Below, in pieces: positions 22,179-32,212 of a DNA stretch of 64,000 nucleotides. The first letter of the stretch is position 1. Each line of letters opens with the position of its first letter. The notes beneath the pieces are model-generated. The model was not told the origin of the DNA. It worked only from the letters and a program-made list of their open reading frames with translations, and ran no database searches. The translations under genes were made by a program, and so were the position numbers. Origin of the DNA: Halichoerus grypus (taxonomy: Eukaryota; Chordata; Mammalia; Carnivora; Phocidae); the NCBI RefSeq assembly GCF_964656455.1, contig NC_135716.1, positions 77,166,484 to 77,230,483 on the forward strand, given 5' to 3'.

Positions 22179-25100
22179 TCATATCAGTGAGGTCATATGA
22201 TACATGTCTTTCTCTGTTTGACTTATTTCGCTCAGCATAATACCCTCCAGTTCCATCCACGTTGTTGCAAATGGCAAGATCTCATTCCTTTTGATGGCTG
22301 CATAATATTCCATTGTATATATATACCACATCTTCTTTATCCATTCATCTGTTGATGGACATCTTGGCTCTTTCCACAGTTTGGCGATTGTGGACATTGC
22401 TGCTATAAACATCGGGGTGCACGTAGCCTTTCGGGTCCCTACTTTTGTATCTTTGGGGTAAATACCCAGGAGTGCAATTGCTGGATCATATGGTAGCTCT
22501 ATTTTCAACTTTTTGAGGAACCTCCATACTGTTTTCCAGAGTGGCTGCACCAGCTTGCATTCCCACCAACAGTGTAGGAGGGTTCCCCTTTCTCCGTATC
22601 CCCGCCAACATCTGTCATTTCCTGACTTGTTAATTTTAGCCATTCTGACTGGTGTGAGGTGGTATCTCATTGAGGTTTTGATTTGGATTTCCCTGATGCC
22701 GAGCGATATTGAACACTTTTTCATGTGTCTGTTGGCCATTTGGATGTCTTCTTTGGAAAAATGTTTGTTCATGTCTTCTGCCCATTTCTTGATTGGATTC
22801 TTTGTTCTTTTGGTGTTGAGTTTGATGAGTTCTTTATAGATTTTGGATACTAGCCCTTTATCTGATATGTCATTTGCAAATATCTTCTCCCATTCTGTCA
22901 GTTGTCTTTTGGTTTTGTTGACTGTTTCCTTTGCTTTGCAAAAGCTTTTTATCTTGATGAAGTCCCAATAGTTCATTTTTGCCCTTGCTTCCCTTGCCTT
23001 TGGCGATGTTTCTAGGAAGAAGTTGCTGCGGCTGAGGTCGAAGAGGTTGCTGCCTGTGTTCTCCTTTAGGATTTTGATGGACTCCTGTCTCACATTGAGG
23101 TCTTTCAACCATTTGGAGTCTATTTTTGTGTGTGGTGTAAGGAAATGGTCCAGTTTCATTCTTCTGCATGTGGCTGTCCAATTTTCCCAACACCATTTGT
23201 TGAAGAGACTGTCTTTTTTCCATTGGACATTCTTTCCTGCTTTGTCAAAGATTAGTTGACCATAGAGTTGAGGGTCCATTTCTGGGCTCTCTATTCTGTT
23301 CCATTGATCTATGTGTCTGTTTTTGTGCCAGTACCATACTGTCTTGATGATGACAGCTTTGTAGTAGAGCTGGAAGTCTGGAATTGTGATGCCGCCAGCT
23401 TTGCTTTTCTTTTTCAACATTCCTCTGGCTATGCGGGGTCTTTTCTGGTTCCATACAAATTTTAGGATTATTTGTTCCATTTCTTTGAAGAAAGTGGATG
23501 GTATTTTGATGGGGATTGCATTGAATGTGTAGATTGCTCTAGGTAGGATTGACATCTTCACAATATTTGTTCTTCCAATCCATGAGCATGGAACGTTTTT
23601 CCATTTCTTTGTGTCTTCCTCAATTTCTTTCATGAGTATTTTATAGTTTTCTGAGTACAGATCCTTTACCTCTTTGGTTAGATTTATTCCTAGGTATCTT
23701 ATGGTTTTGGGTGCAATTGTAAATGGGATCGACTCCTTAATTTCTCTTTCTTCTGACTTGTTGTTGGTGTATAGGAATGCCACTGACTTCTGTGCATTGA
23801 TTTTATATCCTGCCACTTGACTGAATTCCTGTATGAGTTCTAGCAGTTTTGGGGTGGAGTCTTTGGGATTTTCCACATAAAGTATCATATCATCTGCAAA
23901 GAGTGAGAGTTTGACTTCTTCTTTGCCAATTTGGATGCCTTTGATTTCTTTTTGTTGTCTGATTGCTGTGGCTAGGACTTCCAATACTATGTTGAATAGC
24001 AGTGGTGATAGTGGACATCCCTGCCGCGTTCCTGACCTTAGGGGGAAAGCTCTCAGTTTTTCCCCATTGAGAATGATATTCGCTGTAGGTTTTTCATAGA
24101 TGGCTTTTATGATATTGAGGTATGTACCCTCTATCCCTATATTCTGAAGAGTTTTGATCAAGAAAGGATGCTGTACTTTGTCAAATGCTTTTTCTGCATC
24201 TATTGAGAGGATCATGTGATTCTTGTTTTTTCTTTTGTTAATGTATTGTATCACGTTGATTGATTTGCGGATGTTGAACCAACCTTGCAGCCCAGGGATA
24301 AATCCGACTTGGTCGTGGTGAATAATCCTTTTAATGTACTGTTGGATCCTATTGGCTAGTATTTTGGTGAGAATTTTTGCATCCATGTTCATCAGGGATA
24401 TTGGTCTGTAATTCTCCTTTTTGATGGGGTCTTTGTCTGGTTTTGGGATCAAGGTAATGCTGGCCTCATAAAATGAGTTTGGAAGTTTTCCTTCCATTTC
24501 TATTTTTTGGAACAGTTTCAGAAGGATAGGTATTAATTCTTCTTGAAATGTTTGGTAGAATTCCCCTGGGAAGCCATCTGGCCCTGGGCTTTTGTGTTTT
24601 GGGAGATTTTTGATGACTGCTTCTATTTCCTTAGTGGTTATAGGTCTGTTCAGGTGTTCTATTTCTTCCTGGTTCAGTTTTGGTAGTTGATACATCTCTA
24701 GGAATGCATCCATTACTTCCAGGTTATCTAATTTGTTGGCATAGAGTTGCTCATAATATGTTCTTATAATTGTTTGTATTTCTTTGGTGTTGGTTGTGAT
24801 GTCTCCTCTTTCATTCATGATTTTGTTGATTTGGGTCATTTCTCTTTTCTTTTTGATAAGTCTGGCCAGGGGCTTATCAATCTTGTTAATTCTTTCAAAG
24901 AACCAGCTCCTAGTTTCGTTGATCTGTTCTACTGTTCTTTTGGTTTCTATTTCATTGATTTCTGCTCTGATCTTTATTATTTCTCTTCTCCTGCTGGGTT
25001 TAGGCTTTATTTGCTGTTCTTTCTCCAGCTCCTTTAGGTGTAGGGTTAGGTTGTGTACTTGAGACCTTTCTTGTTTCTTGAGAAAGGCTTGTATTGCTAT

Positions 25101-25994
25101 ATACTTTCCTCTTAGGACTGCCTTTGCTGTATCCCAAAGATTTTGAATAGTTGTGTTTTCATTTTCATTGGTTTCCATGAATTTTTTTAATTCTTCTTTA
25201 ATTTCCTGGTTGACCCATTCATTCTTCAGTAGGATGCTCTTTAGCCTCCATGTATTTGAGTTCTTTCTGACTTTCCTCTTGTGATTGAGTTCTAGTTTCA
25301 AAGCATTGTGGTCTGAAAATAGGCAGGGAATGATCCCAATCTTCTGGTACCGGTTGAGACCTGATTTATGACCTAGGATGTGATCTATTCTGGAGAATGT
25401 TCCATGGGCACTAGAGAAGAATGTGTATTCCGTTGCTTTGGGATGGAATGTTCTGAATATGTCTGTGAAGTCCATTTGGTCCAGTGTGTCATTTAAAGTC
25501 TTTATTTCCTTGTTGATCTTTTGCTTAGACGATCTGTCCATTTCAGTGAGGGGGGTGTTAAAGTCCCCCACTATTATTGTATTGTTGTCGATGTGTTTCT
25601 TTGCTTTTGTTATTAATTGCCTTATATAATTGGCTGCTCCCATGTTAGGGGCATAGATATTTACAATTGTTAGATCTTCTTGTTGGATAGACCCTTTAAG
25701 TAGGATATAGTGTCCTTCCTCATCTCTTATTACAGTCTTTGGTTTAAAATCTAATTTGTCTGATATAAGGATTGCCACCCCAGCTTTCTTTTGGTGTCCA
25801 TTAGCATGGGAAATGGTTTTCCACCCCCTCACTTTCAATCTGGGGGTGTCTTTGGGTCTAAAATGAGTCTCTTGCAGACAGCATATCGATGGGTCTTGTT
25901 TTTTAATCCAATCTGATAGCCTGTGTCTTTTGATGGGGGCATTTAGCCCATTTACATTCAGGGTAACTATTGAAAGATAGGAGTTCAGTGCCAT
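22179..25994 (-). CDS. ORF2: L1 ORF2p: endonuclease and reverse transcriptase
   Basis: A 1271-residue frame, close to the about 1275 aa of human ORF2p. Residues 1-235 are an APE-type endonuclease that nicks target DNA. Its expected residues are present: N13, E42, D144 and N146 (GDFN), D204 (SRIDHIL) and H229 (SDH). The reverse transcriptase fills roughly residues 450-780, with AEKAFDK near residue 600 and the FADD active site at 699-702. The C-terminal Cys-rich motif CX3CX7HX4C reads C1129, Y1133, H1141, C1146, so its second Cys is Tyr. The protein would bind its own mRNA and carry out target-primed reverse transcription in the nucleus. The start [18 protein letters not shown] fits the family N-terminus. 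It ends SLI-stop, a little earlier than the older copy at 12.1 kb. Confidence 0.98.
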   Translation of the reverse strand: MALNSYLSIVTLNVNGLNAPIKRHRLSDWIKKQDPSICCLQETHFRPKDTPRLKVRGWKTISHANGHQKKAGVAILISDKLDFKPKTVIRDEEGHYILLKGSIQQEDLTIVNIYAPNMGAANYIRQLITKAKKHIDNNTIIVGDFNTPLTEMDRSSKQKINKEIKTLNDTLDQMDFTDIFRTFHPKATEYTFFSSAHGTFSRIDHILGHKSGLNRYQKIGIIPCLFSDHNALKLELNHKRKVRKNSNTWRLKSILLKNEWVNQEIKEELKKFMETNENENTTIQNLWDTAKAVLRGKYIAIQAFLKKQERSQVHNLTLHLKELEKEQQIKPKPSRRREIIKIRAEINEIETKRTVEQINETRSWFFERINKIDKPLARLIKKKREMTQINKIMNERGDITTNTKEIQTIIRTYYEQLYANKLDNLEVMDAFLEMYQLPKLNQEEIEHLNRPITTKEIEAVIKNLPKHKSPGPDGFPGEFYQTFQEELIPILLKLFQKIEMEGKLPNSFYEASITLIPKPDKDPIKKENYRPISLMNMDAKILTKILANRIQQYIKRIIHHDQVGFIPGLQGWFNIRKSINVIQYINKRKNKNHMILSIDAEKAFDKVQHPFLIKTLQNIGIEGTYLNIIKAIYEKPTANIILNGEKLRAFPLRSGTRQGCPLSPLLFNIVLEVLATAIRQQKEIKGIQIGKEEVKLSLFADDMILYVENPKDSTPKLLELIQEFSQVAGYKINAQKSVAFLYTNNKSEEREIKESIPFTIAPKTIRYLGINLTKEVKDLYSENYKILMKEIEEDTKKWKNVPCSWIGRTNIVKMSILPRAIYTFNAIPIKIPSTFFKEMEQIILKFVWNQKRPRIARGMLKKKSKAGGITIPDFQLYYKAVIIKTVWYWHKNRHIDQWNRIESPEMDPQLYGQLIFDKAGKNVQWKKDSLFNKWCWENWTATCRRMKLDHFLTPHTKIDSKWLKDLNVRQESIKILKENTGSNLFDLSRSNFFLETSPKAREARAKMNYWDFIKIKSFCKAKETVNKTKRQLTEWEKIFANDISDKGLVSKIYKELIKLNTKRTKNPIKKWAEDMNKHFSKEDIQMANRHMKKCSISLGIREIQIKTSMRYHLTPVRMAKINKSGNDRCWRGYGERGTLLHCWWECKLVQPLWKTVWRFLKKLKIELPYDPAIALLGIYPKDTKVGTRKATCTPMFIAAMSTIAKLWKEPRCPSTDEWIKKMWYIYTMEYYAAIKRNEILPFATTWMELEGIMLSEISQTEKDMYHMTSLI

Positions 25995-26075
25995 TGTATT
26001 GCCTGTAAAGTGACTGTTACTGTATATTGTTTGTGTTCCTTTCTGGTCTATGTTGCTTTTAGGCTCTCTCTTTGC

Positions 26076-26972
26076 TTAGAGGACTCCTTTCAATATTTGT
26101 TGTAGGGCTGGTTTCGTGTTTGCAAATTCCTTTAGTTTTTGTTTGTCCTGGAAGCTTTTTATCTCTCCTTCAATTTTCAATGACAGCCTAGCTGGATATA
26201 GTATTCTTGGCTGCATATTTTTCTCATTTAGTGCTCTGAATATATCCTGCCAGTCCTTTCTGTCCTGCCAGGTCTCTGTGGATAAGTCTGTTGCCAATCT
26301 AATGTTTCTACCATTGTAGGTTACATATCTCTTCTCCCGAGCTGCTTTCAGGATTTTCTCTTTGTCTCTGAGACTCGTAAGTTTTACTATTAGATGTCGG
26401 GGTGTTGACCTATTTTTATTGATTTTGAGAGGGGTTCTCTGTGCTTCCTGGATTTTGATGCCTGTTTCCTTCCCCAAATTAGGGAAGTTCTCTGCTATAA
26501 TTTGCTCCATTATACCTTCTGCACCTCTCTCTCTTTCTTCTTCTTCTGGGATCCCAATTATTCTAATGTTGTTTCGTCTTATGGTATCGTTTATCTCTCG
26601 AATTCTGCCCTCATGATCCAGTAGTTGTTTATCTCTCTTTTTCTCAGCTTCTTTATTTTCCATCATTTGGTCTTCTATCTCACTGATTCTTTCTTCTGCC
26701 TCATTTATCCTAGCAGTTAGCGCCCCCATATTTGATTGCACCTCATTGATAGCCTTTTTGATTTCTACTTGGTTCGATTTTAGTTCTTTTACTTCTCCAG
26801 AAAGGGTTTCTCTAATAACTTCCATGTTTTTTTCAAGCCCAGCTAGTATCTTTAAAGTGATGATTCTGAACTCTAGATCTGACATCGTACTAATGTCCGT
26901 ATTGAGTAGGTCCCTGGCAGTTGGTACTACCTCTTGTTCTTTTTGTTGAGGTGATTTTTTCCGTCTTGTCAT
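26076..26972 (-). CDS. ORF1: L1 ORF1p: RNA-binding chaperone
   Basis: An intact 298-residue frame upstream of ORF2. The layout fits the family: a basic N-terminus (MTRRKKSPQQ), a coiled coil at about residues 45-130 that forms trimers, an RRM at about 132-225 (RRNNIRIIGIPEE, then RHLIVKL and AREKRYVTYNGRNIRL) and a C-terminal domain to 298 (QPRILYPARLSLKIEGEIKSF). It binds L1 RNA and acts as a nucleic-acid chaperone in the cytoplasmic ribonucleoprotein. The start is the first ATG of the frame and matches carnivore ORF1 starts. Human ORF1p is 338 aa; the shorter length looks normal for this lineage. An 81-base spacer with stops separates it from ORF2, which is probably translated by reinitiation as in other L1s. 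Confidence 0.97.
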   Translation of the reverse strand: MTRRKKSPQQKEQEVVPTARDLLNTDISTMSDLEFRIITLKILAGLEKNMEVIRETLSGEVKELKSNQVEIKKAINEVQSNMGALTARINEAEERISEIEDQMMENKEAEKKRDKQLLDHEGRIREINDTIRRNNIRIIGIPEEEERERGAEGIMEQIIAENFPNLGKETGIKIQEAQRTPLKINKNRSTPRHLIVKLTSLRDKEKILKAAREKRYVTYNGRNIRLATDLSTETWQDRKDWQDIFRALNEKNMQPRILYPARLSLKIEGEIKSFQDKQKLKEFANTKPALQQILKGVL

Positions 26973-27187
26973 TTTGTGCAGAGGAGAATAGATTAATGAG
27001 AGAACAAAATGCTAGCTGGGTAACAACGTCCCCAGAAAATATACTCTAAACAAATCAGAAAAGACCTGAAGCAGTGGGAAAAGAAAGGGAAAGAGAGAAA
27101 AAAGAAAAGGAAAGAAAAAAAGAAAAAAGAAAAAGATAAAGATAAAAACAAACAAAAGCAGAACAAAACAAAACAAAACAAAAACAG

Positions 27188-27730
27188 AATGTGATCAAAT
27201 ATGATCAGGCTGGATTATAGATCAGTGCCACACACTAGATTTTGGGTGTATTTTGGTCTGTTAAAAGAAAGTCCCTCCCAAAATTTTAAAGAAAGAAAAA
27301 CTTATATATGTACAAAAATAAGGGTTGATATGATGAAGGGATGGAATATGACTGTAAAGATGGAAATTATAAAAAATTTTAAAAAAGGATTTGATAAGTT
27401 GTTTGAAAAAAGAAAGAAGAGGATTAAAAAAAAAAAAAAAAAGAAAGAAAAAAGGGAGAGAATGTGATCAGGCAGGGGAGTAGAAAAAAACCATACACTA
27501 GATATTTAGAGTATATTTTGATCTGTTAGAAGAAACTATCTCAAGATTTTAAAGAGAGAACAACTTATATATATATGCCAAAAATACGGGTAACTACTAT
27601 GAAGGGATAGAATATGACTTTAAAAATGAAAAATAAAAATGTTTTTTTTTTAAAAAAGGGATTGATAAGATGTTGGTTGAAAAAGGGAAAAAGAAAAATT
27701 CAAAAAAAAAGAAAAAAGGAAAAAAGAAAA
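27188..27730 (-). repeat. Two about 273-base tandem units within the L1 5' UTR
   Basis: Unit one starts at 27188 and unit two at 27461, both with 'aatgtgatca'. They share, in order: 'cacactagat/catacactagat', 'tattttggtctgtta/tattttgatctgtta', 'aacttatatat', 'atgaagggatggaatatgac/atgaagggatagaatatgac', and 'aaaaggatttgataag/aaaagggattgataag'. The units differ by many substitutions and small indels, so the duplication is older than this insertion. Confidence 0.85.
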
Positions 27731-27915
27731 AAAGACAGTTAAAAAAAATAATTAACTTTGAAAGACTAAAGAATCATGGTAAAAAAGCCATGAATTCTAT
27801 GTGCAGTGTTCCCCTAGCGCTGGAGTTCTGCCGTTCTCATTGATCGGTAAACTTGGTCTTGACTGGCTGTTCTCGCTGAACTTCTGGGGGAGGGGCCTGT
27901 TGCCGTGGTTCCCAA

Positions 27916-28179
27916 ATGTCTTTGCCGGAGGCAAAATTGCCCCGCCCTTGCCGGTCCGGGCTAAGTAATCTGCTCGGGTTTGCTCTCCGGAGCTTTTGTT
28001 CCCTGCAAGCTTTCCGTACAGCTTTGGAGGCGGAGAGTGAAAATGGCGGCTTCCCAGTCTCCGCCCCGGCGGAGCCGAGAACTCGGGGCCCCGCTCCTCA
28101 GCGAGCCCCCAGAGAAAAGCAGTCAGTCACTCCCGTCTCCCTGGTCTCCGGCCGCACTCCGTGCTCACCCGGCCTGTGA
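27916..28179 (+). other. Second antisense open frame in the L1 5' UTR, 87 codons
   Basis: It starts at an ATG within the 5' UTR and encodes LSNLLGFALRSFCSLQAF followed by EAESENGG. The second L1 has the same frame (63107-63571, minus, 154 codons); the copies agree for about 70 residues, then part where an indel or substitution ends this copy at CSPGL. No domain recognised. Coding use is unproven. Confidence 0.3.
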
Positions 28180-28299
28180 CCGCGCCTTTCTATCCGGCAC
28201 CCGACCCCGGGTGGAGTCTCCAAACCCAGCAGATCCCTGCGGTGCGCTCCCGCACCTCTCCTCCCGGGGGAAGAAGGTGAGTCTCCCCGGATCTGCCGC

Positions 28300-28530
28300 T
28301 TGTTGGGTCCCTGCTGGAGGAGCAGTGGCCCGACTGTGCCGCGGATCACGGTTTATGACAACCCCGAGCTGAGAGCCCGCGCCTGGGCTCCGTCTCTGCA
28401 GCCGGCTTCCCTGCTCCGATACCTGGGAGCTCTGCCGCACTCAGGCACCCCCGGTCTGTCTGTGACCCCGAGGGTCCTGAGACCACACTGTCCCGCGAGG
28501 GTTCCACCCCCCACTTCGCCACCAGAGTGA
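28300..28530 (+). other. Antisense open frame in the L1 5' UTR, 76 codons
   Basis: It runs opposite to the L1, in its GC-rich 5' UTR. The product is rich in Pro, Ser and Arg and ends PPPTSPPE. The second L1 has the same frame at 62944-63315 (minus), longer at its N-terminus and ending in the same residues, with about four differences over about 74 shared residues. No known domain. Primate L1 carries an antisense ORF0 in its 5' UTR; this one is not homologous as far as I can see. It may simply be a GC-rich chance frame shared by descent. Confidence 0.35.
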
Positions 28531-28821
28531 CGTCCCTCAGCGGAGCAGACTCTAAAAGTTCCGATTTTGTGCTCCGTGGCTCTATCACTTGCCAGAAGCG
28601 GCCGTCGGAGGCCCCTCCCCCGCCGTCTATCCTCCCGAATATCGCCTCGGATTCACTTCTCCGCACGTCCTACCTTCCAGAAAGTGGTCGCTTTTCTGTT
28701 CAGAGAGTTGTTGCTCTTCTTTTCTTTGATCTCCTGTTGAGTTTGTAGGTGTTCAGAATGGTTTGATCCCTATCCAGCTGAATTCCTGAGAGGAGACGAA
28801 ATCCAGGTCTCCTACTCCTCC

Positions 28822-28830
28822 GCCATCTTG
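28822..28830 (-). promoter_or_regulatory. YY1-type site at the L1 5' end
   Basis: The minus strand reads CAAGATGGC followed by GG, within about 12-20 bases of the element start. In human L1 a YY1 site of this sequence at the same place sets accurate transcription initiation. The function here is inferred from position and sequence. The second L1 has the same motif at 62643-62651. Confidence 0.75.
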
Positions 28831-28841
28831 CTCCGCCCCCC

Positions 28842-28858
28842 TTTATAGTCTACTTTTA
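28842..28858. repeat. Target-site duplication of the full-length L1, right copy
   Basis: TTTATAGTCTACTTTTA directly follows the L1 5' end and matches the left copy at 21676-21692, which fixes both element boundaries. Confidence 0.9.
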
Positions 28859-29970
28859 ATTTAATACAACAAGCGACGATTTTGCTTGGATCTGATGTCT
28901 AATGCAGTTTGGGAATACATTTCAACCCTAATTAAGATAAATGGTAATTCACAATGGTAAATTCAGACTTTGTTAATCAGCTCTTCTTATATCACAAGTG
29001 AGTCCTCAAAAAGATGTGTGCATCTTCATGGCGAGCACTTAATTTTTTCATTGTGTTTTTCTTCTACTTTGGTAACAAAAGGAGAAAGCCCATTTTACTA
29101 AATAGGCCTTTCAGCATGTTGGTTTGCACTTGATGAATTTTTCATGCTTAAACTATTGGTTCTCAGTATACATATACCAGGGGTTCTATCCTCAGATTCG
29201 TGCCTAAGAACTGATTGCACAGAGTGGGAACCTGTGGCCCTGGCTTGTCTGTGGACCCAGGGTGATGTTAAAGGTGTTCTTTTCACCCTCAAGCATCCTC
29301 GTTTGGATGCCAGGTCACATCGTTACTCTGCATTTAGCTAGCTGCTGCTTTTGATAAGACTGCTCTAGGAATTTAAAATGTGTTCATTTAAAAAACCATA
29401 GGCATATCAAACCTGAGATAAGAAATGCCTTGGGGCACTGTTTCATGTGAAACTTTTAATGTGTTTAGCCTCCGAGTAGTTATGCCTTTGCACAGCTGCA
29501 AGCTGATATTATAAACACTTGGTAAAGTTGAAGGGAATCTATCTAATTAGATTTCCTAAGGATAAAAGATGTACACTGGTTTGAGGTCATGTTTTCCATA
29601 TTAAGGCATTTGGAAAGATCTGGATGTATTTAAACCCCAAATATTAGTTAAGCAGAATTTTTATGCACTCACATATTAGGAAAAAGATAAAAATGACCTT
29701 AAAATTAGTTCACATTAGGGATTTAATTGTGGTCAGTACCCTTCCAGCTCATTCTTCCATACTTTTTATTTCTACAGTTTATTGTTGCATAATGTGAAAT
29801 AATGTTCAGAATTAATGCTCTGAAACCCTGCAAAATTGTGAATAATTAAAATGTTATATTTTGTTGCCCATTAATCGTAACGTATTAGAAAAATTTCCAA
29901 AACAGGCTTGAAAGGAATATTTTAATAGCCAGAATGTTGCCAGAATGCAACAAACCAGATTATATAATTT
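28859..29970. other. Unique non-coding DNA
   Basis: AT-rich, with no gene or classified repeat seen. Opposing 64-65 codon frames at 29098-29341 show no motif. The segment continues the sequence left of 21676, which it joined before the L1 inserted. Confidence 0.5.
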
Positions 29971-29982
29971 CCTGAGCATGTT

Positions 29983-32200
29983 AAGTTTGAACACATTCTT
30001 TCCTCTTCTCCCCACATTTTAGATATAGGGTGTAATATTTTACATCCTTTTGTGAGTTCCTTGACTGATTTTTTTTGCAGAAATACTCATTTTTACTGCT
30101 TTTGTGTTTCCTACTTTCATACTGTCACTTTTGGTCTTTCCTTTCCACCCAGAGTCCCCTTTAATATTTCTTGCAGGGCTGATTTACTGTTCATGAACTC
30201 CTATAGTTTTTGTTTGTCTGGGAAAAGCTTTCTCTCTCCTTCTATTCTGAATGATGGCCTTGCTGGATAGAGTATTCTTGGCTGCACATTTTTCCCATTC
30301 GGCACTTTGAATATATCATCCCATTTTCTTCTGGCTTGTAAGGTTTCTGCTGAAAAATCTGCTGGTAGGCTGATAACCTTATGGGGTTTCCCTTGTATGT
30401 AACTGTCTTGTTGCTTTAAAATTTTTTTGTTTCTTTATCACTACATTTAGCCATTTTAATTACAGTATGTCTTGGTGTGATTCTGCATTTGTTGATTTTG
30501 TAGGGAGTTCATTGTGCCTCCTGGATCTGAATATCTGTTTCCTTCCCCAAATTAGGGAATTTTCCAGCTATTATTTCTTAAAATGAATTTTCTGTCCTCT
30601 TTTCTCTCTCTTTTTCTGGGACTCCTATAATATGAATTTTATTATTACATTTGGTGGAGTCACTGAGTTCCCTATGTCTATTCTCATGTTGCATAATTCC
30701 TTTTTCTCTCTTTTATTCAGATTGATTACTTTCCATTACTCTGTCATCTAGGTCATTAATTTGTTCCTCTGCTTCTTCCAGCCTGCAGTTTTTCCATTAA
30801 GTGTATTTCTCATTTCATTTAATGAGTCCTTTATCTCTGCTATGTTATTCCTTATCTCAGTGTTAAGGGTCTCACTGATGCCTTCCACTCTTTTCTCAAG
30901 TCCAGTGAGTATCTTTATGATTATTACTTTAAATTCTTTATCAGGCACGTTACTTATATCTGTTTCACTTAGATGTCTGGCCATGGCCTTGTTCTGTTCT
31001 TTCATTTGGGACACATTCCTCTGTCTTCTCATTTTGTCTAAGTCTGTGTACCTCTTGCTGTGTATTAGAAAAGTCAACATGGTCTTCTGTTCTTGAGGAC
31101 AATCGGCTTATGAAAAGAGGTCCTGTGGTGCCCTGCAGTGTAGTGTCCCCTGGTCCCCAGGGCCTGGCTCTTGAGGGAGTGTCTCCAATGTGTGCTGCAT
31201 GCACTCTGCTGTTGTGTCCTGGCTGCTTTATCCTTCAGGGCAGTCGTCTGCCGAGGCTGTCTTTGTTGTGGGCCGCATTTGGTCCCTGGCCTGAATGTGG
31301 CACATTTTAACTAGATATGCTCTGGTCTGCTTGTGAAATGAGATCTGTCTCTACTGCCACTGGATCTAGGGCTCTGCAAAACTCCTGGGTCGGGAGATGC
31401 AGTGTAGGCAAGGGTTTGGCCCAGTCTTCCATGGGAGGGGGCCTGCTGTGCTGGGACTGAGGCAAGTAACTGGGAAGGATAGTTCTATTGGATTGCAGGG
31501 GTGGGGAGGAGCTTGGTGTAAGCAAGTTAGGTAGCAAGTGTCAGCACTGTGCTGCTTTCCGCAGGTGGTCCTGTGCTTATGCTGAGGGGCAGGGGATAGA
31601 AATGGTGCTGGCCAGTTCCTTTGTTCCTGGAGGGGTGTCTCCGTGAATGCTGCCGCTCTGGGACATACTCCAAGATTAGCAAATAACCTCTCCATTGTGT
31701 GTCCCAGGCACTCTTCAGATCACTGTTTCCACACTGTGAGTCTGCAGGTTATTTGCCTGCCTTCTTTCCAAGAGCAGCCCCAATACCTCCAAGCTCTCCC
31801 CAAGCCAAGCCTACTGATCTTTAGAACTCCAGGCTTTAAGCCTCACTGGTTGTAAGAACTCATGAAATTCAGCCCTCTCACTTTCCAAGTTAATTGCTAG
31901 GGATTTGTCCTCTCTGTTTGAGTTCCCCTGTGTGCTAGTCTGTCTCTTGCCCTTCTCTGTGCCTGAGGCTCCCTCCCCACTATGGTGGCCACAATCCATT
32001 TCTCTCCCAAACCACCTCTCCATGCTTCCTACCTTCTTTGATGTGGCCTCTTCTCTACCTTTAGTTGTGGAGTGTGTCCTGTCAGTCTTGAGGTTGATTT
32101 CTAGGGTATTTAGGATAATTTGATAGTTATCTAGTTGTATTTGTGGGATAAGGTGAGCTTAGGGTCCTCCTATTCTGCTTCTATCTTTCCCCTCTAAAAA
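29983..32200 (-). mobile_element. Older L1-type element with 5' UTR and ORF1 only
   Basis: On the minus strand this reads 5' UTR (about 32200 to 31040), a decayed ORF1 (about 31036 to 30150), and about 150 bases like the ORF1/ORF2 spacer. It then stops with no ORF2, 3' UTR or clear A-tail. Similar 12-base sequences flank it: CCTGAGCATGTT at 29971 and CCCGAGCATGTT at 32201. An L1 that keeps its 5' end but loses ORF2 is unusual, because truncation normally removes the 5' end. It could be a half-L1 (HAL1-like) source type, an internally deleted copy, or a copy made from a prematurely ended transcript. Confidence 0.65.
30150..31036 (-). pseudogene. Decayed L1 ORF1
   Basis: The longest frame (31080-30748) contains the ORF1 start MRRQRNVSQMKEQNKAMA and a coiled-coil region (KVIIIKILTGLEKRVEGI, then EIKDSLNEMRNTL). 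The rest follows in broken frames: the plus strand mirrors the RRM and C-terminal block of the intact ORF1 at 26.1-26.9 kb, for example 'cctggatctgaatatctgtttccttccccaaattaggga' next to 26450-26490. It diverges clearly from the intact copy, so it is an older subfamily. Non-functional. Confidence 0.85.
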
Positions 32201-32212
32201 CCCGAGCATGTT

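Larger units (their letters stand above)
21693..28841 (-). mobile_element. L1: Full-length LINE-1 with two intact ORFs
   Basis: This is a complete carnivore LINE-1 of about 7.15 kb on the minus strand. Reading along the element: a GC-rich 5' UTR of about 1.87 kb (28841 to 26973), ORF1 (26972-26076), an 81-base spacer, ORF2 (25994-22179), a 3' UTR of about 450 bases and an A-rich tail (T-rich on the plus strand, about 21693-21730). A 17-bp TSD flanks it. Both ORFs are free of stops and frameshifts over 298 and 1271 codons. Full 5' length, a preserved TSD and intact frames all point to a recent insertion. Evidence against full activity is a Cys-to-Tyr change in ORF2p. Family and structure are certain; activity is inference. 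Confidence 0.98.
26973..28841 (-). promoter_or_regulatory. L1 5' UTR with internal promoter
   Basis: This about 1.87-kb region drives transcription of the element from its own first base in L1 biology. The outer part (about 27800-28841) is GC- and CpG-rich, quite unlike the AT-rich surroundings. A YY1-type site sits at the very end. The inner part (about 26990-27790) is A-rich and contains a 273-base tandem duplication. GC-rich open frames on both strands here are discussed in the findings; none is an established gene. Confidence 0.9.

Noticed and set aside
22179..25994. Retrovirus or group II intron as the origin of the long reverse-transcriptase frame
   Set aside because: It has an N-terminal APE-type endonuclease, FADD rather than YxDD, a preceding ORF1, an A-tail and no LTR, so it is LINE-1.
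22513..26949. Many plus-strand frames of 60-117 codons across the L1
   Set aside because: They are antisense shadows of ORF2 and ORF1.
27800..28841. A CpG-island-like region with many GC-rich open frames, looking like a host promoter and first exon
   Set aside because: It is the L1 5' UTR: it joins ORF1, ends at the TSD and recurs at 62.6 kb.
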